44,539 nucleotides of DNA from Actinobacteria bacterium UBA5176 (GCA_002413305.1 DHWS01000133.1:8319-52857); one strand, 5' to 3'. Shown: positions 23,906-32,054, counted from the first letter of the stretch. Numbers and translations: made by a program. Notes: generated from the sequence alone by a model not told the origin.

Positions 23906-25213
23906 ATGACCGACCGCTACGCATCCGAATCGCCACTCTCCGCGACATGGCGTCCGGCGGTCCGCGAGAAGGCCGTCCTGGTGGGCCTGGTCCTGGGGGA
24001 GGGCGAGGAGTCGCTGGACGAACTGGCGGCCCTGGCCCGGGCGGCGGGAGCGGAGCCGGTCGGGCGAGTGATCCAGTCGCGGGCGGCGCCGGACCCCGCC
24101 ACGTTCATCGGGAAGGGCAAGCTGGCCGAGGTGCACGACCTGGTGCATGCGACAGGCGCCGACGCGGTGATCCTCGACGACGAGCTCTCGCCCGGCCAGC
24201 TGCGGAACCTGGAGGAGCGCCTCCGGGTGAAGGTGCTCGACCGCACCGCGCTGATCCTGGACATCTTCGCCCTCCACGCCCGGTCCGGGGAGGGCAAGGC
24301 GCAGGTCGAGCTCGCCCAGCTGAGCTATCTGCTGCCGAGGCTCCGAGGCTGGGGCGAGGCCATGAGCCGGCTGGGCGGTGGTATCGGCACGCGGGGCCCC
24401 GGCGAGACCAAGCTCGAGGTGGACCGCCAGCACATCCGCCGGCGGATCACGAAGCTCCGCCGGGACATTGCGCAGCTGGGGAAGAGCCGCGGGGTGAAAC
24501 GCGCGGGGCGCGAACGGTCGGGGATCCCCCAGATCGCCCTGGCCGGGTACACGAACGCCGGCAAGTCCACGCTGTTGAACGCGCTGACGGGCGCCGGGAC
24601 GCTGGTGGCCGACAAGCCGTTCGCCACGCTCGACCCGAAGACCCGGCGGCTGCACCTGAGCGACGGCCGGTGGGCGACGGTCTCGGACACGGTGGGGTTC
24701 GTGCGCAAGCTGCCGCACGACCTGGTGGAGGCGTTCAAGTCCACCCTGGAGGAGGTGTCCCGCGCCGCCCTGGTCCTGCACGTGGCCGACGCGTCGGCCA
24801 CTGACCTCCCAGATCAGATGCACGCGGTCCGTTCGGTCCTCGCCGAGATCGGGGCGGGCGACCTTCCCGAGGTGCTGGCCCTGAACAAGTGGGACCTGGT
24901 GGACGGGGAGGAGCGGGGCCGGATCCTGCGCCGCCATCCGGACGGCGTCCCGATCTCGGCTCTGGAGGGCGGCGGGATCGACCGGCTGCTGGACCGACTG
25001 GGCGAGACCCTCCCACAACCGCCGATCGAAGTGGACCTGCTTGTCCCGTTCGACCGTCCGGAGGTCGTGCCCCGGCTGTACCGGCGCGGCCAGGTGCTGA
25101 GCGTGGAGGATGTCCCCGAGGGGTCCAGGGTCCGGGCCAGGATCTCGGGTGCCGACCTGCCGGCCGTGGAGGAGTTCCTGACCCGGCCGGTCAAACGCCG
25201 GGTTCGAACCTGA
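23906..25213 (+). CDS. hflX: GTPase HflX
   Basis: This 435-residue ribosome-associated GTPase splits stalled ribosomes. The N-terminal HflX domain holds DPATFIGKGKLAEV and LSPGQLRNLEERL, then the Gly-rich segment SRLGGGIGTRGPGETKLEVDRQHIRRRI. The G domain has G1 GYTNAGKST near residues 214-222, G2/G3 around FATLDPKTRR and SDTVGFVRKLPH, and G4 NKWD. The miaA-hflX-lexA neighbourhood is conserved in actinobacteria. It converges with lexA with 12 bases between the genes. Confidence 0.95.
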   Translation: MTDRYASESPLSATWRPAVREKAVLVGLVLGEGEESLDELAALARAAGAEPVGRVIQSRAAPDPATFIGKGKLAEVHDLVHATGADAVILDDELSPGQLRNLEERLRVKVLDRTALILDIFALHARSGEGKAQVELAQLSYLLPRLRGWGEAMSRLGGGIGTRGPGETKLEVDRQHIRRRITKLRRDIAQLGKSRGVKRAGRERSGIPQIALAGYTNAGKSTLLNALTGAGTLVADKPFATLDPKTRRLHLSDGRWATVSDTVGFVRKLPHDLVEAFKSTLEEVSRAALVLHVADASATDLPDQMHAVRSVLAEIGAGDLPEVLALNKWDLVDGEERGRILRRHPDGVPISALEGGGIDRLLDRLGETLPQPPIEVDLLVPFDRPEVVPRLYRRGQVLSVEDVPEGSRVRARISGADLPAVEEFLTRPVKRRVRT

Positions 25214-25225
25214 CCGCCGAGGCCC

Positions 25226-25840
25226 TCAGAGCTTCCGCAGGACCGCGACCACCTGGCCGAGGATCTGCCCGCCGTTGAAGTCGATCGGGACCATCGCGGG
25301 GTTCTCGGGGACCAGGACGATCCGGCCGTCCTCGCGGTGGAAGCGCTTGACCGTGGCTTCGTCCTCCGCCGCACCGGAGAGGAGCGCCGCGACGATGTCG
25401 CCCTCGTCGGCATCCTCGCGGCGCTTCACCACGACGATGTCGCCGTCCAGGATGCCCGCCCCGATCATGGATTCGCCGGAGACCCGCAGCGCGAAGTGGT
25501 CCTCGTGGCCGGCGTACCCCGTGGGAACCACCAGGTAGTCCTCGACGTCCTGGTCGGCCAGCGTCGGCGCGCCGGCCGAGATCCGTCCCAGAAGGGGGAC
25601 CGGGACGCCGCCGCCGCGCTCGCGGCGATGCCCCCGGATCTCCATGGCCCGGGGCTTGGTGGGGTCTCGCTTCAGCATCCCGCGGCGTTCGAGGTTGGCC
25701 AGCTGGGCGTGCACGCTGGAGCTGGACGTCAGCCCCACCGCCTCGCCGATCTCCCGGACGGTCGGCGGGTACCCACGCTGGGCGACCGTCTCGCGGATGT
25801 ACTCGATGATCCTGCGCTGCCGTGCCGTGATGTCATCCAT
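25226..25840 (-). CDS. lexA: LexA repressor
   Basis: This 204-residue SOS repressor and self-cleaving protease has an N-terminal winged helix (residues 1-70: ITARQRRIIEYIRETVAQRG and PPTVREIGEAVGLTSSSSVHAQL). The Ala-Gly cleavage site is A89-G90 in GRISAGAP. The catalytic dyad is Ser124 in VSGESM and Lys165 in ATVKRF. The ATG 25840 has GGAGGAG about five bases upstream. Its promoter carries a LexA box, so it is autoregulated. The targets seen here are recA (14847 box), itself and the divergent LysM gene. Confidence 0.97.
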   Translation of the reverse strand: MDDITARQRRIIEYIRETVAQRGYPPTVREIGEAVGLTSSSSVHAQLANLERRGMLKRDPTKPRAMEIRGHRRERGGGVPVPLLGRISAGAPTLADQDVEDYLVVPTGYAGHEDHFALRVSGESMIGAGILDGDIVVVKRREDADEGDIVAALLSGAAEDEATVKRFHREDGRIVLVPENPAMVPIDFNGGQILGQVVAVLRKL

Positions 25841-25859
25841 GTCTTCTCCTCCGCCGAGG

Positions 25860-25900
25860 AAGCTAGCACGTGAGCACGGTGGGTTCAAACATATGTTCGA
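25860..25900 (-). promoter_or_regulatory. lexA promoter with LexA box over the -35
   Basis: On the minus strand, TTGAAC (25888-25883) and TAGCTT (25865-25860) are 17 bases apart. The SOS box with core AAAC-ATAT-GTTC (25885-25900) overlaps the -35 hexamer. One arm has a mismatch to the CGAAC-N4-GTTCG consensus, which would suit moderate autorepression. Confidence 0.8.
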
Positions 25901-25908
25901 TTCCGCCC

Positions 25909-25937
25909 TTGACAGCCGAACAGGTGTTCGGCATACT
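25909..25937 (+). promoter_or_regulatory. Leaderless SOS promoter of the LysM gene
   Basis: TTGACA (25909-25914) and CATACT (25932-25937) are 17 bases apart, and the spacer holds the perfect box CCGAACAGGTGTTCGG (25916-25931). The ATG at 25944 begins six bases after the -10, so the mRNA should start at the start codon. The layout copies that of recA. Confidence 0.85.
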
Positions 25938-25943
25938 GCCGGC

Positions 25944-26231
25944 ATGGGTCGAACACACGTTCGCTGGGGCCGGGTCGTTGTTTCCGCCACCCTCGTGCTG
26001 GGCGGAGCCGGTCTGCTGGGCTCGCACGGCTGGTCCAGAGGGAGCCGTGGAGCGGCTCCGGTGGCCCAGCGGATCTACGTGGTCCGTGCCGGGGACACCG
26101 TCTGGTCCATCGCCGGGCGCGTCGCCGGGGCCCGGCAGGACCCGCGCCCGGTCGTCGACGCCATCCTCGAGCAGAACCGACTCCCCGGTGCGGTCATCAT
26201 CCCCGGAGAGCGGTTGCTCATCCCGGGCTAG
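25944..26231 (+). CDS. SOS-inducible LysM cell-division suppressor (ChiZ/DivS/YneA-like)
   Basis: This 95-residue protein has an N-terminal membrane anchor (about 9-27, WGRVVVSATLVLGGAGLLG) and a C-terminal LysM domain (about 44-94, YVVRAGDTVWSIAGRVAG through VIIPGERLLIPG). It is divergent from lexA and upstream of nrdR, the same arrangement as lexA-Rv2719c(chiZ)-nrdR in Mycobacterium tuberculosis and comparable to divS of corynebacteria and yneA of Bacillus. Members delay septation during DNA damage. The start at 25944 is leaderless. A third LexA box (25950-25963) lies inside codons 3-7. Confidence 0.88.
   Translation: MGRTHVRWGRVVVSATLVLGGAGLLGSHGWSRGSRGAAPVAQRIYVVRAGDTVWSIAGRVAGARQDPRPVVDAILEQNRLPGAVIIPGERLLIPG
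25950..25963. promoter_or_regulatory. LexA box inside the first codons of the LysM gene
   Basis: CGAACACACGTTCG has perfect CGAAC and GTTCG arms with the N4 spacing of an SOS box. Its centre is about 33 bases from that of the promoter box (25916-25931), close to three helical turns, so cooperative LexA binding across the start site is plausible. Confidence 0.75.
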
Positions 26232-26253
26232 GCCGGGAGTGTTCGGCCCGTCG

Positions 26254-26305
26254 TTGACGGGGCATATCTCGGTGGCTACGCTGGTCTGGCCACAACATCT
26301 TGTGG
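26254..26305 (+). promoter_or_regulatory. nrdR promoter with NrdR box
   Basis: TTGACG (26254-26259) and TACGCT (26277-26282) are 17 bases apart. CCACAACATCTTGTGG at 26290-26305, at the expected transcription start, matches the NrdR-box consensus acaCwAtATaTwGtgt at about 12 of 16 positions. A weaker possible box (TCTCGGTG half) lies 31 bases upstream within the spacer. A small CAGGCC/GGCCTG hairpin follows in the leader. Confidence 0.7.
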
Positions 26306-26356
26306 TCAGGCCTTGTCAGATGGCCTGCCCCCTCCCTTCCCCGGGGGTGGACATCA

Positions 26357-26833
26357 GTGCGATGCCCATGGTGTGCCGGCCAGGACGACAAGGTCGTCGA
26401 TTCCCGTACCGCTGAGGCCGGCTCCTCGATCCGCCGCCGCCGCGAGTGTCTTACCTGCGGTCGCCGGTTCACCACGTTCGAGCGCGTCGAGGCCGTGAGC
26501 CTGACGGTGGTGAAGCGCGACGGCGCGAAGGAGCCTTTCGACCGGGCCAAGGTCATGTCCGGGGTGCGCAAGGCGATCAAGAACCGTCCGGTCACCCAGG
26601 AACAGGTCGAACGGCTCGCCGAGCGCGTGGAGGAGAAGCTTCGCCGCAAGGGACCGGTGGTCACGACCCAGGAGGTCGGGATCGAGGTGCTGGCCCAGCT
26701 GCGCCGGCTGGACGACGTCGCCTACCTGCGGTTCGCCAGCGTCTACAAGGATTTCCAGGAGCTCGACGACTTCGAACGGGAGGTCGGCTTGCTGCTCCAG
26801 AAGCGGGTCCCGTCCCGGCCTCGTTCGGGCTGA
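26357..26833 (+). CDS. nrdR: Transcriptional repressor NrdR
   Basis: This 158-residue repressor of ribonucleotide reductase genes senses the ATP/dATP balance. The zinc ribbon has cysteines at 3, 6, 31 and 34 (VRCPWC and ECLTCGRRFTTFER). The ATP-cone domain follows (VVKRDGAKEPFDRAKVMSGVRKAI). GTG 26357 gives the exact family N-terminus, with a weak G-rich site upstream. It precedes nrdJ, as in Streptomyces, and identical 16-base NrdR boxes stand before both genes. Confidence 0.95.
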   Translation: MRCPWCAGQDDKVVDSRTAEAGSSIRRRRECLTCGRRFTTFERVEAVSLTVVKRDGAKEPFDRAKVMSGVRKAIKNRPVTQEQVERLAERVEEKLRRKGPVVTTQEVGIEVLAQLRRLDDVAYLRFASVYKDFQELDDFEREVGLLLQKRVPSRPRSG

Positions 26834-26886
26834 GCACGAGCCGAGCGCGGGCTGCTTTCAGAGCCCTCAAGGGCGGTCTCGACGAA

Positions 26887-26902
26887 CCACAACATCTTGT
26901 GG
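26887..26902. promoter_or_regulatory. NrdR box 1 of nrdJ
   Basis: CCACAACATCTTGTGG is identical to the box ahead of nrdR at 26290-26305. Its centre is 41 bases (about four helical turns) upstream of that of the second box at 26928-26943. Confidence 0.75.
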
Positions 26903-26920
26903 TGTCCGGTCAAGCGCGGG

Positions 26921-26949
26921 TTGGCAAACCCCACATCTGGGGTGAGAAT
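26921..26949 (+). promoter_or_regulatory. nrdJ promoter P1 with second NrdR-like box in the spacer
   Basis: TTGGCA (26921-26926) and GAGAAT (26944-26949) are 17 bases apart. The palindrome ACCCCACATCTGGGGT (26928-26943) fills the spacer and keeps the ACATCT core of the first box, matching the NrdR consensus at about 10 of 16 positions. Binding here would block polymerase. Confidence 0.6.
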
Positions 26950-26965
26950 AGAGGGGTCGAACGAC

Positions 26966-27017
26966 TTGACACGGAGCGCTTCCCGGGGGCAGAATCCCGA
27001 ATCACACGAGTGTGATT
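26966..27017 (+). promoter_or_regulatory. nrdJ promoter P2 and palindromic operator
   Basis: TTGACA (26966-26971) and CAGAAT (26990-26995) are 18 bases apart. Just downstream, AATCACAC-GA-GTGTGATT (27000-27017) has perfect 8-base arms and lies over the expected transcription start. It is not an NrdR or LexA box. Its regulator is unknown. Confidence 0.5.
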
Positions 27018-27032
27018 TATCCCCAAGTTTGT

Positions 27033-27067
27033 CCCCACGGATTCCACCGGTGGGGAAGCCTTCCCCA
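27033..27067 (+). promoter_or_regulatory. Mutually exclusive hairpins in the nrdJ leader (candidate)
   Basis: CCCCAC (27033-27038) can pair with GTGGGG (27050-27055). Alternatively TGGGGAA (27051-27057) pairs with TTCCCCA (27061-27067). Both use the same GGGG, so only one can form. The structure lies 28 bases before the nrdJ start codon. No B12-box sequence was seen, so it is not called a cobalamin riboswitch. Confidence 0.35.
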
Positions 27068-27094
27068 AGTATGTCGGCTCGACAGGAGGGCGAC

Positions 27095-29839
27095 GTGGCG
27101 ACGAAAGAACGGGACCTCGGCATCAAGCGGAGCGGACTCCGGTTCAAGCGGTACTTCACCAAGGACGGCGTGCACCCCTACGACGAGGTCGAGTGGGAGG
27201 TGCGCGACGCTGTCATCCCGAACTACAAGGAGGGCGGGAACGCCTTCGAGCAGCGCGGGGTGGAGTTTCCGAAGAACTGGTCCCAGAACTCCACGAACAT
27301 CGTCGCCCAGAAGTACTTCCGCGGGCCGCTCGGCACGCCGCAGCGCGAGTCCAGCGTCCGGCAGATGATCGGCCGGGTGGTCGACACGATCACCGGGTGG
27401 GGCATCAAGGATCGCTATTTCGCCACCGAGACCGATGCCACGGTCTTCGCCGAAGAGCTCTCCCACTTGCTCGTCCACCAGAAGGCCGCCTTCAACTCGC
27501 CGGTCTGGTTCAACGTGGGGGCCGAGGCGAAGCCGCAGTGCAGCGCGTGCTTCATCCTGGCTGTTGAGGACCGGATGAGCTCCATCCTCAACTGGTACGT
27601 CGAAGAGGGCACGATCTTCAAGGGCGGCTCCGGCTCGGGGATCAACCTTTCGGTGCTTCGTTCGTCCAAGGAGCATCTCCACGGTGGCGGGACGGCCAGC
27701 GGACCGGTCAGCTTCATGCGCGGCGCCGACGCGTCCGCCGGGACGATCAAGTCGGGTGGTAAGACGCGGCGCGCGGCGAAGATGGTCGTGCTGAACGTCG
27801 ACCACCCCGACATCCGCGACTTCGTGTGGTGTAAGGCGGTCGAGGAGCGGAAGGCGCGCGTGCTGCGCGACTTCGGCTTCGACATGGACCTCGACGGCAA
27901 GGACAGCCACTCCACCCAGTATCAGAACGCGAACAACTCGGTCCGGGTGACCGACGAGTTCATGAAGTCCTATCTCGACGACCGCGACTGGAAGCTGAAG
28001 AGCGTGACCACGGGTGAGGCCGTGGAGACCGCCCGGGCTCGCGACATCATGCGGGAGATCGCCCAGGCGGCTTGGGAATGTGCCGACCCCGGCATGCAGT
28101 ACGACACGATCATCAACGACTGGCACACCTGCCCGGCCAGCGGCCGGATCAACGCGTCGAACCCGTGCAGCGAGTACATGCACCTCGACAACAGCGCCTG
28201 CAACCTGGCCAGCCTGAACCTGCTGAAGTTCCTGGACGACGACGGGAACTTCGACATCCCGGCCTTCAAGCACGCCGTCGAGGTCGTGTTCACCGCGCAG
28301 GAGATCATCGTCGGCAATTCGAGCTACCCGACGGAGAAGATCGAACGCAACGCCAAGGCCTTCCGTCAGCTCGGCCTGGGCTACGCGAACCTCGGGGCGC
28401 TGCTGATGGCGCGCGGTCTGCCCTACGACTCCGACGGCGGGCGGGCATGGGCGGGCGCGATCACCGCGCTGATGACCGGGCACGCCTACCGGACCAGCGC
28501 GAAGATCTCCGAGCAGACCGGACCCTTCGCCGGCTACGCGCCGAACCGCGACGCGATGCTCCGGGTCATGCGCAAGCACCGCGCGGCGGCCGACACGATC
28601 GATCCCGAGAAGATCCCCGAGGGCCTGCTCCAGGCGGCGAAGACGGCGTGGGACGAGGCGATCGGGCTCGGCGAGGAGCACGGCTACCGCAACGCCCAGG
28701 CCACCGTGCTGGCTCCCACCGGGACGATCGGCCTGATGATGGACTGCGACACCACGGGCATCGAGCCCGACCTCGCCCTGGTCAAGAACAAGAAGCTGGT
28801 GGGCGGTGGGACCATGCAGATCGTCAACCAGACGGTCCCCCGCGCGCTAGGAAAGCTCGGGTACGCCGACGACCAGGTCGACGCGATCGTGGCCTACATC
28901 GCCGAGCACAACACGGTCGGTGGCGCTCCGTTCATGAAGGAGGAGCACTATCCCGTGTTCGACTGCTCCATGGGAGAGCGGGCCATCGATTACATGGGGC
29001 ATGTGAAGATGATGGCCGCCGCGCAGCCGTTCATCTCCGGCGCGATCAGCAAGACCGTGAACATGCCCGAGCACGTGACCGTCGAAGAGGTCGAACAGCT
29101 CTACCTCGAAGGCTGGAAGCTCGGCCTGAAGGCCGTGGCCATCTACCGCGACAACTGCAAGGTCGCCCAGCCGTTGTCGGCGGACAAGAAGAAGGCGGCG
29201 ACGCCCGTGGTCGAGCTGCCCGGCAAACCGGTCCGCCGCCGTCTGCCTGCGTCGCGTCCGGCGCGCACCGTCTCGTTCGCGGTCGGTGAAGCGGAGGGCT
29301 ACATCACCGCGGGCGAATACCCGGAGGACGGCATCGGCGAGATCTTCCTGAAGGTCTCCAAGCAGGGTTCGACCCTCTCGGGGGTGATGGATGCCTTCGC
29401 CATCGCGGTCTCGCTCGGCCTGCAGTACGGCGTGCCGCTGGAGGCGTTCGTTTCCAAGTTCGTCAACATGCGGTTCGAACCCAGCGGGATCACGAACGAC
29501 CCGGACGTGCGGTTCGCGAGCTCCATCGTGGACTACGTGTTCCGCCGGCTGGCGCTCGAGTACCTGCCGCCGGAGAAGCGCGCGGGCCTGGGGGTCCAGA
29601 GCATCGACGAACGCAAGGAGTACGCCAGGCAGCAGATCGAAGGCGATACCGGGGATGCCCCCGATCTCCCCACCGCTTCGAAGGCCGAGCCGCAGCTGTT
29701 CTCCGCGGCCGAGGTGGTCACGAAGCCCGGCGCCCGGATCCTGGACGCGCCGCTCTGCTACTCGTGCGGCGCGAAGATGCAGCCGGCCGGTTCGTGCTAC
29801 GTGTGCACGGGGTGCGGTTCGACCAGCGGCTGCTCGTAG
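27095..29839 (+). CDS. nrdJ: Vitamin B12-dependent (class II) ribonucleoside-diphosphate reductase
   Basis: This 914-residue enzyme makes deoxyribonucleotides with adenosylcobalamin as radical source, so it works with or without oxygen. Visible parts are the N-terminal region (YFTKDGVHPYDEVEWE), NSPVWFNVGAEAKPQCSACFI with a redox cysteine, and the active-site N-x-C-x-E motif (NPCSEYM, cysteine near residue 358). ATVLAPTGTIGLMMDCDTTGIEPD and a C-terminal Cys-rich zinc ribbon (CYSCGAKM, CYVCTGCGS) are also present. The GTG 27095 has AGGAGG about seven bases upstream; the ATG at 27071 lacks a site. The cofactor could be supplied by the adenosyltransferase at 5783. It is controlled by NrdR boxes and a structured leader. 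Confidence 0.97.
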   Translation: MATKERDLGIKRSGLRFKRYFTKDGVHPYDEVEWEVRDAVIPNYKEGGNAFEQRGVEFPKNWSQNSTNIVAQKYFRGPLGTPQRESSVRQMIGRVVDTITGWGIKDRYFATETDATVFAEELSHLLVHQKAAFNSPVWFNVGAEAKPQCSACFILAVEDRMSSILNWYVEEGTIFKGGSGSGINLSVLRSSKEHLHGGGTASGPVSFMRGADASAGTIKSGGKTRRAAKMVVLNVDHPDIRDFVWCKAVEERKARVLRDFGFDMDLDGKDSHSTQYQNANNSVRVTDEFMKSYLDDRDWKLKSVTTGEAVETARARDIMREIAQAAWECADPGMQYDTIINDWHTCPASGRINASNPCSEYMHLDNSACNLASLNLLKFLDDDGNFDIPAFKHAVEVVFTAQEIIVGNSSYPTEKIERNAKAFRQLGLGYANLGALLMARGLPYDSDGGRAWAGAITALMTGHAYRTSAKISEQTGPFAGYAPNRDAMLRVMRKHRAAADTIDPEKIPEGLLQAAKTAWDEAIGLGEEHGYRNAQATVLAPTGTIGLMMDCDTTGIEPDLALVKNKKLVGGGTMQIVNQTVPRALGKLGYADDQVDAIVAYIAEHNTVGGAPFMKEEHYPVFDCSMGERAIDYMGHVKMMAAAQPFISGAISKTVNMPEHVTVEEVEQLYLEGWKLGLKAVAIYRDNCKVAQPLSADKKKAATPVVELPGKPVRRRLPASRPARTVSFAVGEAEGYITAGEYPEDGIGEIFLKVSKQGSTLSGVMDAFAIAVSLGLQYGVPLEAFVSKFVNMRFEPSGITNDPDVRFASSIVDYVFRRLALEYLPPEKRAGLGVQSIDERKEYARQQIEGDTGDAPDLPTASKAEPQLFSAAEVVTKPGARILDAPLCYSCGAKMQPAGSCYVCTGCGSTSGCS

Positions 29840-29874
29840 ACGGGTGGCCGCTGGGCGGACCCCGTTCCTCGCCG

Positions 29875-30684
29875 TCACACGCCGGCGAAGAAGTCCAGCA
29901 GCAGCTTGTTGACCTCGTCGGGGCGTTCGAACGGGCCGCCGTGGGCGCAGTTGTCGATCTCCTCGTACCGGCAGCCCGGGATGGCCGCGGCGACCTCCCG
30001 GTTGCGGACGGCCGGGGTCAGCATGTCCAGCTCGAATCCGACGACCATGGACGGCACGGAGATGCCGGACAACGCCTCCAGCCGCCCGTCGTAGGCGCGG
30101 TCGGCTTCGATCTGCCCGCGCCGGCCGGGGTTCTCCCATCGCGGCGCGGCGGCGGTGAGGTCCAGGAACAGCTGTACACGGTCGTCGTCGCACAGCACGC
30201 CGGGGGAGAACAGCGTGAAGGCCAGCATGACCGCTTCGAACCTCGGCGTCAGCTCGATGCTCCGGCCGTCCATCTCGAGCCACGCGTTGGCGATGGCCCG
30301 GCGGAACACGTCCTGGCGGCCCATCGTGCCTATCATCACCGCTCCGCGGACCAGGTCCGGCCGGGCCAGCGCGAGCTCCTGGGTGATGAAGGCGCCCAGC
30401 GAGATGCCGGCCACCCGGCACGGCCCGATCCCGGTCGCCTCGATCAGCGCGGCCGCGTCGGCGGCCATCTCCTGCACCGTGTACGGGGCAGGCGGGCAGT
30501 CCGACGGCGGCATCCCCCGATTGTCGAAGGTGACCACCTGGTAGCCGGCGGCGGTCAGCGGGGAGACCTGGAAGAACTGCCACGTGTAGGCGGCCTGGCC
30601 GGTGCCGCACACCAGGAGGACCGGTTCGCCCTCCTCGTGCACCTCGTAGCTGAGCTGGATGCCGTTCGCCGTCGCCCGCGCCAT
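29875..30684 (-). CDS. Alpha/beta-hydrolase fold protein
   Basis: This 269-residue hydrolase has the full triad: nucleophile Ser95 in GISLGAF, Asp220 in VGFELDMLTP and His248 in NCAHGGPFERP. The oxyanion region is VLLVCGTGQ and the lid lies around residues 140-190. It looks like a small-molecule ester or enol-lactone-type hydrolase, with unknown substrate. It converges with nrdJ (35-base gap, no clear terminator) and is divergent from the amidohydrolase, with 170 bases between. That gap holds no gene; a -10-like TAGCGT is at about 30769 on the plus strand. Confidence 0.85.
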   Translation of the reverse strand: MARATANGIQLSYEVHEEGEPVLLVCGTGQAAYTWQFFQVSPLTAAGYQVVTFDNRGMPPSDCPPAPYTVQEMAADAAALIEATGIGPCRVAGISLGAFITQELALARPDLVRGAVMIGTMGRQDVFRRAIANAWLEMDGRSIELTPRFEAVMLAFTLFSPGVLCDDDRVQLFLDLTAAAPRWENPGRRGQIEADRAYDGRLEALSGISVPSMVVGFELDMLTPAVRNREVAAAIPGCRYEEIDNCAHGGPFERPDEVNKLLLDFFAGV

Positions 30685-30854
30685 GCCTTCCGCTCCTTCC
30701 GATCCGATGGGTCCAAGCGTATCGGCCGGGAGGGGGGGTGAACGGTTCGACCCACGCCGGGGCCGGGGTGTAGCGTTCCAGCCCGAGACCCAGTTCGAAC
30801 CGGACGAGCGCCCGCGCGGCGGTCTCGCGCGCGAGCTGACTGCGAGGACGCGCG

Positions 30855-32054
30855 ATGAGGACCCTGTTCAGGGGCGGCCGGCTGTTCGACGGGAGCGGCA
30901 CCCTGTCCGAAGCCGACGTGGTCGTGGAGGACGGCCGGTTCGTCGAGGTTGGCTCGGGGCTGGATGGCCACGAGCGGGTGGACGTCGGTGGCAAGGCGCT
31001 GCTGCCGGGCCTGTTCGACTGCCACACGCACGTGATGATCAGCCACGTCGACATCTGGAAGATGGTCCAGTCGCCGTTCAGCCTCATGTTCTATGAGGCG
31101 ATGCGGAACCTACGGGCCACACTCGACCTCGGCATCACCACGATCCGGGACGCCGGCGGGGCCGACCTCGGCGTCAAGACCGCGGTCGAACGGGGCCTGA
31201 TCGCGGGACCCCGCATGCAGATCTCGATCAACATGCTCAGCCAGACCGGCGGGCACGGCGACGAATGGTTCCCGTCCGGGATCGAGGTCCCGTTCTTCAA
31301 GTCCTATCCGGGCTCGCCGCACACCGTCGTCGACGGGCCCGAGGAGATCCGCAAGAAGGTCCGGGAGCTGCTCCGCGATGGGGCGGACGTCATCAAGATC
31401 GCCAGCTCGGGCGGGGTGCTCTCGGCGCGCGACGACCCGCGCCACGCCCACTTCCGGTTGGACGAGCTCGAGACGATCGTGACCGAAGCGGCCGCGGCCG
31501 GGCGGTGGGTCATGGCGCACGCCCAGAGCGCCGAGGGCATCAAAAACGCGCTCCGGGCCGGGGTCCGTTCGATCGATCACGGCATCTACCTCGACGACGA
31601 GGCCATCTCCCTGCTGTTGGAGAAGGGCGCTTACCTCGTGCCGACGCTGGTCGCGGCCGAGGGAGTGGTGATCGCCGCGGAGCACGGCGCGCAGATCCCG
31701 GAGGCCAGCCTGCAGAAGGCGAAGGACGTGGTGGGAGTCCACCGCGAGTCGTTCGCCAAGGCCGTGGCGGCGGGGGTGAAGATCGCCATGGGGACCGACA
31801 GCGGCGTGACACCCCACGGCGAGAACCTGCGCGAGCTCGAGCTCATGGAGGCGGGCGGGATGACACCGCAGCAGGTGCTCACCGCGACCACGGCGACCGC
31901 GGCCGAGCTGATGGGCCTGGAGCGCGAGCTGGGCTCGATCGAAGCGGGGAAGCGGGCCGACCTCGTCGTCGTGGACGGGGATCCGTTCGAGCTGGCGAAG
32001 CTCCCCGGGCGCGTCGTCGCCGTCTACAAGGACGGCGACCGGGTGTTCGGCTGA
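30855..32054 (+). CDS. Metal-dependent amidohydrolase (imidazolonepropionase/prolidase-like)
   Basis: This 399-residue TIM-barrel metal hydrolase has the first metal motif HTH (DCHTHV, residues 57-59). VIKIASSGG is the candidate metal-bridging lysine segment. MAHAQSAEG and DHGIYLDD supply further histidines, and GTDSGVTPHG the catalytic aspartate. The C-terminal beta sandwich has GSIEAGKRADLVVVDGDPF. Members of this branch include Xaa-Pro dipeptidases, imidazolonepropionase-like enzymes and aryl-amide hydrolases; the substrate cannot be fixed. dut follows 14 bases after. Confidence 0.88.
   Translation: MRTLFRGGRLFDGSGTLSEADVVVEDGRFVEVGSGLDGHERVDVGGKALLPGLFDCHTHVMISHVDIWKMVQSPFSLMFYEAMRNLRATLDLGITTIRDAGGADLGVKTAVERGLIAGPRMQISINMLSQTGGHGDEWFPSGIEVPFFKSYPGSPHTVVDGPEEIRKKVRELLRDGADVIKIASSGGVLSARDDPRHAHFRLDELETIVTEAAAAGRWVMAHAQSAEGIKNALRAGVRSIDHGIYLDDEAISLLLEKGAYLVPTLVAAEGVVIAAEHGAQIPEASLQKAKDVVGVHRESFAKAVAAGVKIAMGTDSGVTPHGENLRELELMEAGGMTPQQVLTATTATAAELMGLERELGSIEAGKRADLVVVDGDPFELAKLPGRVVAVYKDGDRVFG

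Noticed and set aside
26834..27094. Cobalamin riboswitch before nrdJ
   Set aside because: I looked for a B12-box-like sequence and the usual multi-stem layout and saw only two short competing stems.
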